Positions 4,585 through 5,795 of a stretch of 5,795 nucleotides of DNA are shown one piece after another (within the stretch, counting starts at the first letter, position 1; every line of letters begins with the position of its first letter). Below the pieces are notes generated by a model, which saw only the letters and a program-made list of their open reading frames with translations, was not told where the DNA came from and did no database searches. The position numbers and the translations under genes were made by a program. Origin of the DNA: an uncultured Eubacterium sp. (GTDB lineage: Bacteria; Bacillota; Clostridia; Lachnospirales; Lachnospiraceae); assembly GCA_937915825.1 (NCBI GenBank), contig CALGGT010000072.1, positions 1 to 5,795 of the forward strand, read 5' to 3'.

Positions 4585-5795
4585 ATGGAAAAGACATTAG
4601 AACAAATCGTGGCATTGTCAAAGAACCGGGGATTTATTTATCCGGGATCGGAGATTTATGGCGGATTGGCCAACACCTGGGATTATGGAAATCTGGGTGT
4701 GGAATTAAAGAACAATGTTAAGAAAGCCTGGTGGAAAAAATTTATCCAGGAAAACCCATACAATGTAGGAGTGGATTGCGCGATCTTAATGAATTCGCAA
4801 ACATGGATCGCGTCCGGACATTTGGGAAGTTTTTCCGATCCTTTAATGGATTGTAAGGAATGTCATGAGCGTTTTCGTGCGGATCAGATCATTGAGCAGT
4901 TTTGCGAAGAGAAGGAAATCGATCTGGAAGGAAGCGTAGACGGATGGAGCAAAGAGAAGATGGAGGAATTCATTCGGGAGAAAGAAGTTCCCTGTCCGTC
5001 ATGTGGAAAGCATAATTTCACAGACATTCGTCAATTCAATCTGATGTTTAAAACCTTCCAGGGCGTAACGGAAGATGCGAAAAATACGGTGTATCTCCGT
5101 CCGGAAACCGCCCAGGGTATTTTCGTAAACTTTAAAAATGTGCAACGAACCTCACGTAAGAAAGTTCCCTTTGGAATCGGTCAGATCGGCAAGTCATTCC
5201 GAAATGAGATCACTCCCGGAAACTTTACCTTCCGTACCCGTGAATTCGAACAGATGGAATTGGAATTTTTCTGTGTTCCGGATACAGATTTGGAGTGGTT
5301 TCAATATTGGAAAGACTTCTGCATTCAATGGCTGCAGGATTTAGGCATTAAGGAAGAAGAAATGCGTGTTCGTGACCATGATCAGGAAGAGCTCTCCTTC
5401 TACAGTAAGGCGACCAGTGATATTGAATTCTTATTCCCCTTTGGATGGGGGGAACTTTGGGGGATTGCGGATCGTACGGACTACGATCTGACCCAGCATC
5501 AGAATGTGTCCGGCGAGGATATGTCGTATTTTGACGATGAGCGTAAGGAAAAATACATTCCCTATGTGATCGAACCTTCTTTAGGCGCGGACCGTGTAAC
5601 CCTGGCATTTCTTTGCAGTGCTTACGATGAGGAAGAATTAGAGGGAGGAGACAAGCGTACGGTCCTTCACTTCCATCCGGCCATCGCACCGGTTAAAATC
5701 GGCATATTGCCACTTTCCAAGAAGTTAACGGAAGAGGCGTCCAAGGTATATGAGGAATTAAGCAAATATTACAATTGCGAGTACGATGACCGTGG
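4585..5795 (+). CDS. glyQS: Glycyl-tRNA synthetase, single-chain type (3' truncated by window)
   Basis: The frame is open from ATG 4585 to the window edge: 403 complete codons, with the 404th (GG-) necessarily Gly. Full bacterial enzymes of this alpha2 type are about 460 residues, so roughly 60 are missing. It charges tRNA-Gly with glycine using ATP. The N-terminus has GFIYPGSEIYGG (16-27). Two Cys pairs, C90/C93 and C137/C140, could bind zinc in the insertion. RPETAQG (172-178) is conserved, motif 2 runs from FRNE (205-208) through FRTREFEQME (216-225), and motif 3 is GADR (334-337). The anticodon-binding domain begins near HPAIAPVKIG (364-373). This is the one-chain form, not separate GlyQ and GlyS subunits. 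GAGGG (4573-4577) supports the start. With 18 bases to fabZ there is no room for a T-box leader, so expression probably comes from the fatty acid operon or a promoter inside it. Confidence 0.95.
   Translation, partial: MEKTLEQIVALSKNRGFIYPGSEIYGGLANTWDYGNLGVELKNNVKKAWWKKFIQENPYNVGVDCAILMNSQTWIASGHLGSFSDPLMDCKECHERFRADQIIEQFCEEKEIDLEGSVDGWSKEKMEEFIREKEVPCPSCGKHNFTDIRQFNLMFKTFQGVTEDAKNTVYLRPETAQGIFVNFKNVQRTSRKKVPFGIGQIGKSFRNEITPGNFTFRTREFEQMELEFFCVPDTDLEWFQYWKDFCIQWLQDLGIKEEEMRVRDHDQEELSFYSKATSDIEFLFPFGWGELWGIADRTDYDLTQHQNVSGEDMSYFDDERKEKYIPYVIEPSLGADRVTLAFLCSAYDEEELEGGDKRTVLHFHPAIAPVKIGILPLSKKLTEEASKVYEELSKYYNCEYDDR

Noticed and set aside
5348..5689. 113-codon minus-strand frame within the synthetase gene
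   Set aside because: It is antisense to a well-conserved coding sequence containing motif 3 and has no recognisable domain.

Overview
The window reads as chromosomal DNA of a low-to-moderate GC Firmicute, most likely a Lachnospiraceae-type member of the Clostridia. This rests on the style of the acyl carrier protein (DSLDLYEL core), the acpP-fabD-fabG-fabF-fabZ gene order, the GLSLGEY active site of FabD, purine-rich Shine-Dalgarno sequences and a single-chain glycyl-tRNA synthetase. No genus can be named from the sequence alone.

Layout. Bases 1-309 hold no large gene. They carry a GC-rich segment with a bulged hairpin (1-56), three copies of a 28-bp unit at an exact 43-bp period (58-171), a likely extended -10 promoter (183-211) and a possible 27-codon basic reading frame (221-304). 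A 112-residue membrane protein of unknown function follows (310-648). Eight bases after its stop codon, a near-consensus sigma-A promoter (657-685) begins the type II fatty acid synthesis (FAS II) operon. The operon starts with a leader hairpin (705-721) and acpP (754-984), followed by a clear intrinsic terminator (1018-1054) and a T-rich, G-poor stretch. Then come fabD (1148-2077), fabG (2094-2837), fabF (2893-4128), fabZ (4141-4566) and a right-truncated glyS/glyQS (4585 to the edge). All genes are on the + strand. From fabD onward the gaps are 12 to 55 bases.

How the genes work together. ACP carries the growing acyl chain and FabD loads it with malonate. FabF extends the chain by two carbons, FabG reduces the 3-keto group and FabZ removes water. 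The cycle needs an enoyl-ACP reductase, a FabH starter enzyme and acetyl-CoA carboxylase, none of which is in the window, so those functions must be encoded elsewhere. The terminator between acpP and fabD should give more ACP mRNA than enzyme mRNA, which suits a carrier needed in excess. The synthetase sits 18 bases after fabZ with no room for its own T-box leader, so it is probably co-transcribed with fatty acid genes.

The protein-coding content is mostly ordinary core metabolism. The less expected material is the 43-bp-period repeat array next to a promoter, the basic micro-ORF ahead of an acidic-tailed membrane protein, the acpP/fabD terminator with a possible competing pairing, the repeats overlapping the acpP -10 box, and the fabZ-glyS linkage. 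None of these is proven to be a new system.
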